Below are positions 35,501 through 48,709 of a stretch of 64,000 nt of DNA, piece by piece (positions within the stretch are counted from its first letter, which is position 1; every line of letters begins with the position of its first letter). Location of the stretch: positions 65,488 to 129,487 of the forward strand of contig LUCM01002860.1 in assembly GCA_008360955.1 (NCBI GenBank), in the 5' to 3' direction. The position numbers were made by a program, and so were the translations under genes. The DNA comes from Fasciolopsis buskii (Eukaryota; Platyhelminthes; Trematoda; Plagiorchiida; Fasciolidae). A model generated the notes under the pieces. The model ran no database searches, was not told where the DNA came from, and saw nothing but the letters and a program-made list of their open reading frames with translations.

Positions 35501-37689
35501 GATCAAAATTGCCGTCCGGTGTTGTCCTGAGTAGTGCACAAGGCCATTCCACCACACATCAGGGTGCCTGTCATTGCTTTCACATTTTGGAAAATTATAT
35601 TTGAAAGGTACGGACAATGTTACCTGGAAGTAGTTTGGAAGTTCTGCTGCGACTGATTTCTGAAGATCAGCAGTCACCAGTAAAGGGTTTGCTATTTTGC
35701 AGTGTGCTGGTGCTGACTGATATTTTCAGGGCCATGGGACATGAGTAAAGGAACACGTGTTGACACATCTTAGATGAACAGAACTCGGTAGGACAAGTAT
35801 GTATTGAATGAGTTCTATCTTGCAAGGTACAATTCAATTTCCGATGTGATTTTGAAATCACGTCAAAAGTATTCAGGACTCTGTTGAAGCAGTTTGAAAA
35901 TGTCATCAGGCTGGTTTATTGAGCTCTGCACACAGATGTGAAAAGCGAACCACTTTATGTGGAATGATTTACTAATGCGTACTTCCCACTGATTGTCCAT
36001 ACATTACCCCACCCCCAAGTTGCGAGCGGAAATAAGCTTACTTGGTATTGCAACAGAGTCATTGCTACAGAATCATGGATCCCGATAGATCGCCGAAGAC
36101 ATGAAGACGAATAATGGAATAGCTAGCATGTTTGAACTTTGTACATTGTTTCTTTTCTTTACTTTTTCTTGTTCACTGTTCTCATTCTCTGCCATGATTC
36201 CAATGGCATATGATCTGCGTTCAGGTTTGCAAAGATATATATATATATATATCTTCCGGTGACTTTGATGACGAGAGACAACGATTCGCCGACATGGTTA
36301 CCTGTCTCCTTCCAACACTGCATTGAGCCTCACAGGATGTAGGACGTTGCTTTCCCACGGAATTCATGCATCAAAACATGATTTAAAAATAGGACTAGTA
36401 GAACTGTACAAATGGGGATATTTCGAGGCAATAATAAGAGTCGTAGTTTACAAGAAACGAAAAGTTTATGTTTATTTTTCTGATCCGAAAGTCAACCTCA
36501 CGAACGTGAATCAAACCAGCACATGACATTGTTCTCCTCGGAATTCAAAGTTGAGGTTGTATTATTAATTCATATGAGGTTAGCTGATATTTTGTGGACG
36601 TGATTTTTATATTTAAGCGTTGAAAAATCGCGGATTCCCCTTTCTTGCTAATACAATACATCAGGTTTTGAAAATCTGTCTTCAAGACCCAGATGGTTGG
36701 TCGTAAAACATCATCACGACCATGAAGCTTTCGCGTAAGACCGAGCATTGGGTCAGACCGACTGAGTATAACTATCATTAGGCGAAATGTGGAATATCCA
36801 CGGAAACTTTCGAATTTACGAGACTATTGGAAAATAATATGACTGGAAGGGTAGTTCAGTCGATTTATCGTGTTCTGTAAAGTTTCCCTTCCTCCATGGG
36901 AAAAAGTTAAGAGGACGTGAGAATCAAATTTTAGTCTAAGTCACCATTCTTCCAGTTTAATTCATACTAGAATTTGAAGTAAATTTCACCAATGTCTTAG
37001 GGCAACCAGGTTTGTGATTTCGTCATCGACAATAAACGGCAGTTCGCCGTCACTCGGCTCGCCAGCACGCCTAAACTTTTGAGACCCTAAGTGGTTACAT
37101 GTCACTCCTCCTCTAGATTTCACGATCATGGTTGTCGGTCCTGTTTCTCCTGCAGCAGGTCCTAGTGGATGTGGGGTTTGTCCCTTCCACTACACTCGTG
37201 CTTCAAATGTCATTTAAAAAATGACTATGTCATCGTCCGCTCCCGATCAGGCTTGACCTATATGTGTACTGTGTTTTACTGCTCCGAGTCTCTTCCTTCC
37301 AATGGGGAAAACATTTCGTGATTCACGGTTCGAGTCCTATAGCATTCGGTTCAAATATACTTTACGATTGAATAATGAATAAAGAGGAAGCAAAATTACT
37401 AGCCCGCGTTACATTTTGCAAAATGTGAGGTATCCGCTTTCTACCAACTGTCAGAACCGTCAATTCGTAAAAGTATGAAGAATGTTTGTGATCGGGTTGG
37501 TTAAATCGCGTCCCAATCACGGCGTGCAAGGTATCGTAAATCGGAAGGAAACGGTCTGTTTTCCGATTGCAAATGACTCATTCCATTGACGGGCAAGTCT
37601 GTATACTTTTAATAACATCACGCAAAGTGTATTCGAATAGGCTTTCCCCTTAGCCACTGTGGCACATTACACGGGAGCGATCGGAAACC
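32589..37689. other. no gene recognised (part of the inverted-repeat spacer)
   Basis: Short frames only; one of 127 codons at 33023-33406 has no recognisable motif. TA runs lie near 34722-34735 and 36235-36252. The segment around 35024-35095 belongs to the stem-GAAACG repeat family (separate entry). Confidence 0.45.
35024..35095 (+). repeat. second copy of the GTCGAAACG repeat family
   Basis: The order CCTCGAG...CATCCAAGGTAGTCGAAACGTCGGC...AACGCTGT parallels 3339-3402: GGTAGTCGAAACGT is identical and the distance to AACGCTGT is similar. Here the stem facing GGTAGTC has decayed (ACATCC), so the hairpin is weaker. Two independent copies confirm that this is an interspersed repeat. Assignment to Penelope-like ends is inferred. 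Confidence 0.45.
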
Positions 37690-37840
37690 ATGGTCCTGGA
37701 ACTTCGAGGGGGATATAATCACGTAGGGTCACAATTGGTTGGGTATGGTGACCGACCAGGCGACAGCAAGTTACCATCTACCACCAAGATTACCAGCGGA
37801 TCTGGGATTCGAACTTCTCATATTTTGGTGCTAGAAGCAG
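37690..37840 (-). repeat. SINE-like interspersed repeat, copy 1
   Basis: Shares with 38335-38530 and 38981-39160 the order CTTGGAG...GGTA...GACA...TTACCATCTACCA...ACCAGC...ATCTGGGATTCGAAC. On the - strand GTTCGAATCCCAG is an excellent box B, so a tRNA-derived origin in the - orientation is likely. No coding role. Confidence 0.55.
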
Positions 37841-38334
37841 TTTCTAGCGTGCACGAAGTTCAAGTACGCGTTTGGTTCATCTCATTAGCGGTCAGACGCA
37901 GTTAATACGAACGGAAAGATTAGTGATCACCAAAGAGAATTGAATTTCAGCGCGTATAATCCGGGAAATTTGCATTTTGACATTGTGAATTCCCGGGGGC
38001 ACATTACTTCTTTCTCCTTTCGTGTAACAAGCTTTTACGAACAGCCTTAAAGTGAATTACTTCACATCACTTTTATTCGTGATCACAAAGTTTAACTGGG
38101 AAATGCTTGTTTCCATTACTGGCCTGGGAACTTATTCCTCACTGGAGTATTTCCCGTGGTTTAGAAGAGTTTCGCTGGTAGTAAACAAGGGGGAAAAGCA
38201 TTCTGAACTGGGTAGACTGTTCTTTGAACACCGTAAATTTTGATGACATGCTTCACATATGAGTATAGTGAAAGTACATGCTCTGTAACTACCATGGCCC
38301 ATAACATCGACATGTTGGGTAACCGGAGGCTATG

Positions 38335-38530
38335 ACACTGAAATTTGAAGTGGTACAGAGTCACAAAGTGTCTCCTTAGGTCAGGTGTGGGAACGAATCG
38401 AGTGACAGTGGGTGGCCGTCTACCACACCAAAGTGACCGGCAAATCGGGCTTTCGAATCTCTGATCTTTTTGGGGGGACAGACGCTGACTCCACTTAACT
38501 ACCTCCGATAGAAATCCAATATCCCATCTT
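38335..38530 (-). repeat. SINE-like interspersed repeat, copy 2
   Basis: The most diverged of the three copies. On the - strand a box A-like GGTAGTTAAGTGGAGTCAGCG (38483-38503) precedes a box B-like GATTCGAAAGCCC, in the correct tRNA order. Confidence 0.5.
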
Positions 38531-38980
38531 TGAAGGGTAAATCATTTTGATCTAGTGCCTACTCCTCCGATGGTAAAAGAACCTCAGCTTTATTTTTTCC
38601 TGGTCAAAATACTCCAGGTGAATACCAAGTTATGAAATCTAACTTCATAACTAAACATAACCAAATACTTCGTTCAGCTGGTTACCGATCATCATATTTT
38701 GCCCAAGATCTCGTTCTGAACCCATCTCCAGTTTCATTTCCAGTACTTCCACTTTTCAAACAATTATTTGGAGTAGAAACAACTTAGTGCTCCCACTGAT
38801 TTACCGTGTTTTATAAGCTCGTACCTGAGGTTACATTAACTCATTCTGTAGGCTAATGATGGCAAACTGGTTCCGAAGGAGATCGGAGAATTTCTAAAAG
38901 ACAAGCTTGAAACGAGTGTAGTGGAAGGGACATATCCTATAGACACTAGGGCCCCGTACACTAGGAGGGAAGATAGGAAA

Positions 38981-39160
38981 TCTTGGCCTTGAAACTTGGA
39001 GTAGTACAGAACTACACAAGGTCTCACATGTTTAGGCATGGTAATGAAGCGGGAGACAATGAGTTACCATCTACCATCAAAATGACCAGCAGATCTGGGA
39101 TTAGAACACCTGACCGTTTCGGTGACACGCTTAATTCAACTGATTACTTCGGGGTTCTTA
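38981..39160 (-). repeat. SINE-like interspersed repeat, copy 3
   Basis: Closest to copy 1 through TTACCATCTACCA and AGATCTGGGATT. On the - strand TAATCAGTTGAATTAAGCG (box A-like, about 39129-39147) is followed by GGTGTTCTAATCCC (box B-like, 39097-39110). A 177-codon frame over 38983-39516 begins inside this repeat and is therefore not trusted as a gene. Confidence 0.55.
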
Positions 39161-39771
39161 TTATCCTACCCTTTACAATCAAACGAAGTTTTATTTCAAA
39201 GTTTCATACGGCATGCAATATGGATTATGATTTGATAATTGGGGCTTTATCATGTAATACTACTGTCAGCGGTACACAAGCACTAGGCCAGCGCTACGGC
39301 GAACTGAGGTGTAACAAGCGTGAAAGTCACATTGCAGCTTGGAGGAGCTGTGGGTCAAAGACCATAGCAAATCATAGCGGTTTGGGGTTGTCTGCGTTTG
39401 TAGGTTTTGCTGGCAGACAAATGCTTCATTACCGTCATGCCCATCTGTTTGTAAACTGCATCGAAGCAGGGCCAAGGGTGCAGTGTGAGGACCTGAAGTT
39501 CAAAATCATTGGTTAAAACTCACAACTTCAAACAAATCTTTTGAAAAAATATCGAATTACGATAGCTTATGATGGACAACTAACTTTATGATACCACTCG
39601 CTATCTCTGGAGAGAGAATACCAACTTTTTCGGACGATTTTGTGCGTTTTGTTTGACTGTTTCATGATGAACCGTAAACCGTCTTCATCTGGCTTGTCCA
39701 TCTGAATTTCTGGGTTGTGATAAAATGTTGCATCCATCCTTACCGTTAGCCTAAAAGGCGTCCAGGTGACC

Positions 39772-42449
39772 ATGTAAATACCGAAGAATGGGCTCCGAAG
39801 CATGAAATTTCACACCTAACCTAGGGCTTGCTGGTGTAGTATTCTCGTCGCATCCGAGGAATTTTTAAAGGAAAGAAAACTTACCAGATTTTTCCGTTGC
39901 TCTAGTATGATTAGCCCTGAAATAACGATCGAATAGGAGTGAATGAAAACTAAGTTGAACGATCGTTGTTGCAGACCGTGACGAATCTAGTCGTAAATCA
40001 CATGACTCAGTCCACTAAGCTTCACTTTTGCTTGCCGTTAGAAATCAGCCCATCAGACGAAGACATGAATGGTGGAAAACCCTCGAACCAATGGCAAACA
40101 GGGGATTTTGTCCTTCTCATCCGTATGTCGTATGGTTCTAACTGGTTATTTTATAGGTGCAAGCACCGGCGAAAATGTAGTGTAGTACGCCTCGTGATTT
40201 GTACGTAAACCCATCATGAAACTGCAGTGGTCTTAAAGGGTTTAATCATTTTCGGGTAAAGTGTGAACTAGATCGAGTCCGATTCCAAAAGAATTGTTAG
40301 TGTACATATGGATTTTTTAGTAACGTTGGTCAAATGAGCAATATTGACTATGGGTGAGCACATTGATACACTCCAGTCCGTGGAAGTTGAAACCAAGATT
40401 GAATAGTTCCGGCAATTGGTGATTTCCCGCCTACCAACGGAAGCCACAGTTCCAGTGACTGCAGATCCAACCTATCCCGTCAATTACCATGGGCAATGAA
40501 CATATTTATTATCATGTGTTCGAAGCTAGCCAACTTTAAAACCCACCAACCCACGCCCAGATTATCCCGGCTCGCGGGCTCTCCGTGATTGTGTGACAAA
40601 CGTTACGTGCTTTCGGCCTCCTAGATCGGTAGTGGTTCGATAACTGTTTCCGATGGCAGACTCCCAGTGGATAGGAACGTAACTGATGATCGGTGAATGT
40701 GCACTCTACCGATGATTCCCAACCGAATTAAAACAATTGTAAATCGATGCTTCTGTATTTTCGAATGTTACATTAAGTGTGTGATTCTGCTCGAGTAAGT
40801 GTCCCGTAGTAGTAGTAGTAATAGTAATAGTAATAGTAGTAGTAGTGGTAGTAGAAATATTAGATTCAACTATTTGTTAGGTCGACATAGCTAACTGAAC
40901 AATTATTCGCACCAGCAATGAAAACCGATAATTTGGAAATAGACTAAGGATAAGCGTATTCATACATACATTCATACATATACACACACACACACACACA
41001 TGCATATGCAGTTGAGGAACAATTCATCGGGGTCGTAAAGTCTTCTTGGTAATTTCTGTGTATGCACAGTAAACGTTTGCGGACGATAAGCGCATGTTAG
41101 AGCTAAGCGGACTGGAGTAAATTAGGCAAACATAATTGACTGGTAGCAATAATAAGGCAGCTACTATCGTGGCATTTCGATAAGGAGTTAGCGAGTTCGA
41201 ATCTTCCCGTTAGTGGCCACGTTCCCTACTTGGCAGTCTTCATTTGTCCATGCATTGCTTCCTGAGTCATGATATTTTTTCCTACTTCACTAGTGTAGGA
41301 AGTAGAACGATAAACGGGTGTAATAAAGCTTGTGGTCAAAATAGACTAACCAAGCTGCCTATCAAATTTGTTAACTATTATTATACTCTCGTCTCTTTGC
41401 TTCATATGGAAGATGATGGAGTAGAGGGTAACTTTGTAAATGTTTATTGTAGAAAAAGGATAGAGCAATTCTAGACCAGTGGATAGGAGGGCAACGGCAG
41501 TGTAAGGTTTGAAATATAGAACACACTTAATCCAATTGAACTGTAAAGAAAGAAGACAAGTACGTCGGTGTATTAGCATTCTTTTACGAACCGAACAACC
41601 AATCCCTAATGTAAATCCGCACTTGTCTGTCCTCAGTCTTTTCGAAGTATGACCAAATTCCACAAAATTTATAATACTTAACTGTTATCAATCCGGGAGT
41701 ACGTGTTTGTTTGTTGTTGCTGTTGTTGTTGTTGTTGTTGCTGTTGCTGTTGTTCTTGTTGTTGTTGTTGTTGTTTCATTAGGTTTTTCCTCAAGGATCT
41801 GCGTGAACTGGTCCTGGTTCTTATCTCCAAATGCTTGCAATGCCATTGGGCGAGTAGGTTGGTGTCCTAGTGTTTGTTTATGGGCATCCGAAATTCCGTT
41901 ATTGGTCTGCATGACATTTAAATGGTGGGCTTTTCACAATCAGCTAAGAAGATATCGGTATTGTACGCACAATAAGCCGTTGTCGAATTTGAATATGCAT
42001 ATATTCAACGTCATGATCACATTCAGCGTCAATTTACGATGCTGTTTTTAAACTTTACAGGGTTTGTGCCTTATCCAGACGACCAAAAATGAGTTGGAAG
42101 TGGGTGGAGGAAGTGTTGAATTCGCACTTGTTTTATCGTGACGAGTTTCGTTATCATTAATCCCTAGTCCATAGTGTGATCAAATTTCACTGGTTAAGAT
42201 TAATGTACTCCAGACTTGTCATTATGATACAACAGGCAACGTGATTTCACGCACTTAGCAACTGGACGTAACTAATCGCCTGAACATGCGACTGCTCTAC
42301 CGACAAATTTTGACAAATAGATGGGCACCCTTGGCCTCTTCGTGGCTTCTGGTAGAAATTCCATCAGAACTAGAACTGCTCCCAGTTTCTGTTAGAGGGA
42401 CCTTACCCACTGCCTTTTCGTGGTGGACGTGTAGCTACAGGTCGATGGC
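39772..42449 (-). repeat. right arm of the 2.68-kb inverted repeat
   Basis: Inverted copy of 29912-32588, one base longer. It carries the same microsatellites in mirror order with unchanged lengths (for instance the triplet array at about 41705-41775), which argues for very recent origin or an assembly effect. Homology stops abruptly at 42449, after GTCGATGGC. Confidence 0.9.
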
Positions 42450-45400
42450 GAATTTGCGGGACTTTCCAAGGGGTTAAGTAACGGTCACTGCTGGAGACGG
42501 CTGAACGCCCTCAAATGACCTTACGTCTCAAATACTTTTTGTTATGGATGTTCTATGCACGTTTTTCTCGGTGGGCATTGGTTTTATTACAAAAATGCAG
42601 GGACGAATGTGAATGTTCGACAAACTCTACTAAGCTGAGTTATCTCTTTTGCTCGGTTTACAGGAAAGGGCCAAACCTTAATTGCAAGCCAACTACGGGC
42701 AACGTATGAAGCAGACGACTGTTAACCCAAAGACCTGTGTACGAGGAGTGCACTGCGTACTCAGGATTTCTAACCCTATCGGAAGGATGGGTCAACTGGG
42801 CAATCACCGGTATCCAATGGCCTAAGTGTCTGTCAGATAATTTTACCACCTACCTAGATTGGTTGACCAAAGGCTTGGGAGAGGTTCACCTAAGTCAATC
42901 TTCTACTTCATTTCGTGCTACCGGGTAGTATCAAGTCCACAGAAGGTGATTGGATCTCGATGGGTAGCCAATGATGTGGAGATGAGATTCGGAAGAACTA
43001 AGATGTGCGATGAAGTTTGCACATGTCTCATTTTTCCTCCCTCCCTCTCTCTCTCTCCTAATTTCATTCTTCTCCATGATTTTAGTGGCCTGTGATCTGT
43101 CAGCTCATTGACAAATCATAGATGATAAAGGATAACATATGAGGGGGGACAGAGGAAGCAGGAGCTAGCATGTTTATGATAAACTGCATAAAATATTTCA
43201 TTTTCATTCGTCCTCCTTATTGTTTTCAAATTTGGTCAAATTCCCGATGGCATGTGATCTGTACACAGATTTAGATTAAATGTTTAAATATGGTCTTGTG
43301 ATTTTGTGGTAGTGTGATACAGCATCCTGTTTTTCTTCGGCGCACTTGTAAAATTTAAACAACCAGGTGGTAACGGCAGGACATCAGCCGTTTGGTAGCA
43401 TCCATATACTTTTCACATAAATCTGCGTAGAGAGCGTGTGCCATCTAAATCATGTTGAGAGAGGAAATTAATGCGAGAGGAATAGTAAAGCAACAACTGT
43501 CAGAACTTCCAGGCTGTTCCACCTCATGCACTATCCATCCCAATCAATGATTTGTATTTGGGCAAATTAATACGAAGCAATCCAGCGTCGAAGTACGGAG
43601 TTATCTTTAAAAATTCCACCACGAGCCTTTGATCATCAAGGCAGCAGAACAAGCCTTTGGAAGCTTGGAACCGGTATTCCGGTTCCTACTGCTTTTAATC
43701 AATTCAAATTTGAATCCAAGCGCACCTCAGGATTTCAGCGCATCCGGTGACTAGGTGGTTCGTTTCATGTAAATCTACATTTATAATAAACAATAGACCA
43801 CGATTCTGTTTAGTGGCAAGGTGCGCTCACAATGCCGTTAGCAAACTTTTGTGGCATGTTTTGGAGAGAATACTTTCCAGGTGAAAAAGTACCACATAGC
43901 GGGCTCCGCAGTCGCTTGTCAGCTGTCGCTAACTTTTGAACCACCAGCTAGTCCTGTTGAAGATAAACCATTTTCGTGACCATTCTCTTATCGGCTATCA
44001 ATGGATGCTCCAGACAATTGCTGGCTCGCCATTCGATATAAGCCAACATAACCCCGATGTCCATTAAGCCCTCCCTATTTTACAGATTCCTCTTGGTAAC
44101 TGTTAGTTCAGATCTACTCAAGGACCTAATGACGAATAAGCTAATAGGCCTGACACATAATAGGCCCCATCATTCTCTGTATTCTTACCGCGGGACTTCC
44201 CGGGGGGCACTATACGTCTTGGAGCCAATTGACCACTTAATGGCGCTTCCAAACGCAAATGATCGAATGGTCTGAAATGTTTAATCATTTTGTTATTTTT
44301 ATAGAAGCAGTTGAGTTATTCGGACGGCGAATGAGGAAATGGTACTCGTTGATTGGCAGAACGTCAACGATCTGGCTGAGAATGTGCCAATAGACATTGG
44401 ACCTGCGGTGATCAAGAGATCGACATCATGACGTTTGAAAGTGAAACCTGAGACTTCGAATACTAACACCACCGGTCATTGTCTCCATTTCGTTGCTCTT
44501 AGTTGACTGCACTCCCTTTTTGGAAATGATGCATTCTGTCATATCGTTAACGGGGAACGTAAAAGATAAACGGGTTTCCAACAAGCGTACAGTATACCCG
44601 TTTTCTGTATCTCATTTGACACAGGGGCCCTACTGTACTCCAACATCGTTCGGGGTCACGCAGCCGAGCAATATTACATGAACTGAATACCATCGACTGG
44701 GTTGACTACAGCTGAGATAGTTTAATCATTACATTGTGCTTCATATAAACCAGGATCTTCTGAATTCTGTTCTCCTCGAGGGTGGGATTTCCAGCGAATA
44801 ACCTTTCAACAGGCCACCCTTTGAGTGGTTTCCTGAAATGTTTACTTGAATGCCCGAAGCAGTCAATTTCTGTGGAACGTAATAATTTGCACTGTTTCAT
44901 ACAGGTGCAAAGGTAAATTACTAATTAAGGACTTAAATTAACCGGAATATCGCTCAGAATCCAGACTGCTTTTGGTAGTTAGATCGACATCATGATAACC
45001 GAATGATTACGTAGAATAGTTGTATAAACTGAAGAAATTTTATTTGCGGCACACTATCTCGAACGTTTAGATGATCTTCGGAGGACAAAGATGCATCAAT
45101 ATTTGTATGATCTTTATCCAAAGATACTTTGTTTACTTTGATGAATGAGGCTTAAAACCACAAAATAAAAGTGACCACTATATATCGTCTTTATTGTTCA
45201 GCTTTATCTGGTCCTATCCCAGTCAAAAAGGTTGCGAAATCTCTAGCAATGAGCTCGTTGCTGAATGTCACTAAATTAACCCACGGTGACCCCAAGCGAC
45301 CGATTCTTCCCATGTTTCACTTATGGTATCACAGTCATGATAAAGTTCTTCATGTCTGTATTTTGGGCGGATTTTCTCTGGATCAAGTAACTTTAGGGAA

Positions 45401-47923
45401 CGTGATAGTATGAACACAATGCTCTTTTTCGGTGAGGGCTGAACCATCGGACGTTTAAAATGCATCGATTTGGCAACTATCATCCATCGGCATACGTCTG
45501 AGAATGGTCTGGTCACCAGACAAATTTTTCCTTATCTATACGGTTGACTTTGGAATACAATGGATATATTTTTTGTTTAATGCTAAATCTATCTAGCATA
45601 TTAAGGCGAGAGACACACACACAGAGGGAGAGAGTATAGGGAAACCGACGGGCACACTGGAATGTTCTTCTACTAAAGATTATCTAGATTTTATGTAAGC
45701 GACAATGCTATAACGCCGTTCACTATGTCACGGTAACGACTACAACTGCAGGCTTGCACTGCACCTATGACTGACACCATATAGTTTACATTAACGCGGA
45801 CCTTTGATGCATTTTCATATCGTGACAATACGAATCGTGGATTTTGTATTTTAGCTCCCGACACAGGAATTACTGAGAATGAGACGATAACAATTTAACT
45901 AAGGACCGCTGATTTTTCGTCTCGGTTTTGTGCAGTGTTAAATTTTTGGCGCAGTTAGCTGTGTAACACAACACGGATATGTGCAGATCACTGATACATT
46001 GTGACGTGCATTTTATCACTTATTTGATGAAGGGATATCGCTTTATGATCGAGTATGATAAGAGAAAAGATTTTGGTGTGCGGCAAGAACCAACTGATCA
46101 AACTGCGTCAGTTCACATGGACTAAGACAATTGTAATAGCTGGCGGAAGTTTCGAATTGAAAGCGAACTGCACCTGGCGAGGCACAATATTCTTAATTCC
46201 ATTCAGTACAATGAACATATTTTTCTTTCTGTGCTTGCGCGCATTAGACGTTTTTGTTCACCGGAACAGTGTATGATGAAACGGAACATAACCCCGAAAC
46301 TTGGTCTACTGATGTGCTAATAAAGCCATTTCGATGTATGTCAGCCGTTTAGCTATCAGTCAATCAGACAGTCAGTCGGGGGTACAATTACCATCCAAAT
46401 GAGCAGTGATTGGGTTTAGTGAGTTTTCAGTTGCGCAATGTCCAATCCCTGTGTCGTCTGATCCATCTTATTCTCGCCGCATAGCGTTGTTGTCTTCAGC
46501 ACCGAAATTCAGGCGCTCGTGTGTAAACACAAGTTGAATTCCTGGCACAGAACATTGATTAACACGATTGTGGTATACGTCGTACACGTGAAGCATAGGT
46601 TGGTTGAGACAACAGAGCAAAGGAGATCAAGGTGGAGCAGACAGAAAGCTGTCGGCATATACCCATTGTGTTTCTTCCCCTTCGACAACAGGTTAGAGTA
46701 GTCAAAATGCTAATGAGTTCAGTGAACTCGACTCTGCATTTGCAGTATGCATGCGTGTACGAGTACGCATACCACTACTGTCTTGTTTGCTTGTCCAAGT
46801 GTGCGTGTGTGCGTTCGTGTGCCTGTACGAGTGTATCTGCTCCTGTGAGTACAAACAACTGTTTCGACCAGGCAATCACTGTTCGAGACTGGATTTTATT
46901 CAGTCTCTCTCTGAGGCTGATTTTGTTCACTACTGCACAACGTGTAAGCCACATTTCTGTTAGACGCTCTCCGAATAGTCCCAATGATTGCACACTCGAA
47001 TAGCTGACAAGTTTTACCCGAGAAGCACGCATATGAATATCACGTGCACATACATTCAAATACACACATGCAGTGTTTTCAAATCCAGCAACTCATTCAG
47101 TCATTCTTCGGTCAGTCTCTGCATGCTTAGCAACCCTAGGACAATAGTGCCAATGCAAATTTATACCCAATGGCTACCGTTCAGCTACTTCTTGGACCTG
47201 TTCTGTCGCTCTTTGTGTGTGTGTGTGTGTGTGATTGAGGTCGTTACACCCGATCAGTCAGTACGCGTTCACCCTAACGGCAGTATGAAGTCGAGAGCTA
47301 TCGACTCCGCCCGATAAGACGCGAATCATTCAGCTGCAAATCCATCAGTTGCCTGATCTGTTGTCGGACGTGCATAAAGCTCTGAGCGCAACCCAAATCT
47401 TATTGAGATCACCTGACTCACCAGTTGACCGACTGACCTGCCGACCATCTGGTCGTATCGGTCTGACGTCAGCAGTTACGGTTCATAACCAAGGGTATTA
47501 CACACAATGGACTCCTTGTAATTGCAAATGATGATCGATCAGGATAGAGAACAACTAACTAACGAAAATTGGGCAGCCCAATAAGTGAGATTGAGCATAG
47601 TGTCAAGACTTTGAAAAACATCTAGTTTAACAGTATTGTGCTCAATAATTTCCTGGAAGATGCGCTTCCTTCTCATTTCATTGCAGATTGTCGTCGGTCA
47701 GGAAAAGTTAATAACACTTTCGTTCTTGTTGCTTCTGATTATCGGTACCATCTACTATTATGATAAAAAATGGTGCATCAGTCATAACTCGCATTCTACA
47801 AGCTATTGTTCCAAATCCGATTAAATTCGGATCAAAAGAGCATGTAAAATTAAGTCTACTCAGCCTCTTGGAACCTATCGCCGCAGATAAGCGAACCTGA
47901 ATACTTTTCTCTCGGTTTTTCAG
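42450..47923. other. no gene recognised; may contain upstream exons of the zinc-finger gene
   Basis: Low-complexity CT near 43035-43056, CA near 45612-45622 and GT near 47216-47232. No frame has a recognisable domain. Because the first exon seen of the zinc-finger gene starts at a splice acceptor (47924), at least one earlier exon with the start codon must lie upstream here or farther away; I could not identify it. Confidence 0.45.
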
Positions 47924-48709
47924 TCATTTGAAGAAGCAGTACGGGTTTTGTATCGTAATGAACTGCAAACATACTACTCCTTTTGGAACTGTCGGTCATC
48001 GGGTGAAACAAATACGAAACTGAACAGCTGGATAAATGGCCAACCACAGCAAGTCGCACTGGAGCAGGAATCTCCACTTAATTTGTGCTTGCGTGATGAG
48101 CATAGCTTGGAACGTTCCTTGTTCAATAAAGACCTATCTCAGGTGCATACGACATGCGCATCAAACGGTATGGAATGGTTTAGTCATTTGGTGGATTCCA
48201 AACTCAGTTGGATTCCAAAAACCGAATGGAGTGATGAATTGTATCCAGCGATGAGTCAGACGGACTCTGGAGTGGTCGAAACAGACACCGAGAGTGTGTC
48301 TCACATCTCGCCACCAGCGACATCTCACTGTGTGGGTGTTCCATCTGCTCCCACGGACAATAGTGCATTATTCACGTCTACTCCTCGACGCCATGGCTTG
48401 GGATCACCTCCATGCTCGCGAAAACAAGAACCAGTTGATCAGCCACGATCAAAACAGGTTTCAGTCATGTCTCGACCCAGTGCTGCAGTGCGGATGTCCG
48501 GTCGTCATTCTCAGCTCAGCAGTGCCCGCTGTACACGACGACGAAGAGTTGGGTGGCGTGGTGTGGCCATGTGTGCAGCTTGTGGAATGGTGTGTTCCGG
48601 TATGGATCATCTGAATGGGCACTTTGCAATGTTTCACTTACACCTATTGGGGTTGGAGTGGAAGCTTTCTCAATATAACAGTACGAAAACGTCCAAATTA
48701 CTGTTTCAG
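47924..48709 (+). CDS. C2H2 zinc-finger protein, internal exon
   Basis: An exon of 786 bp encoding 262 residues in one uninterrupted frame. It starts after the acceptor TCTCGGTTTTTCAG and ends at CAG before the donor GTAAGT. The peptide opens SFEEAVRVLYRNELQTYY, then has a Ser/Thr/Pro-rich middle and an Arg-rich stretch (TRRRRVGWRG) that could be a nuclear localisation signal. One C2H2 finger lies at 48572-48637: C-x2-C-x12-H-x4-H in MCAACGMVCSGMDHLNGHFAMFH. A PLNLCLRDE motif near the N-terminus resembles CtBP-type corepressor motifs (weak). Both ends are phase 0, and it joins in frame to 49928. A nuclear DNA-binding regulator is inferred from the fingers. No AUG at the start, so earlier exons are missing. 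Orthologue not recognised. Confidence 0.8.

Noticed and set aside
38983..39516. 177-codon frame on the + strand
   Set aside because: Starts inside the SINE-like repeat and shows no domain; treated as chance read-through.
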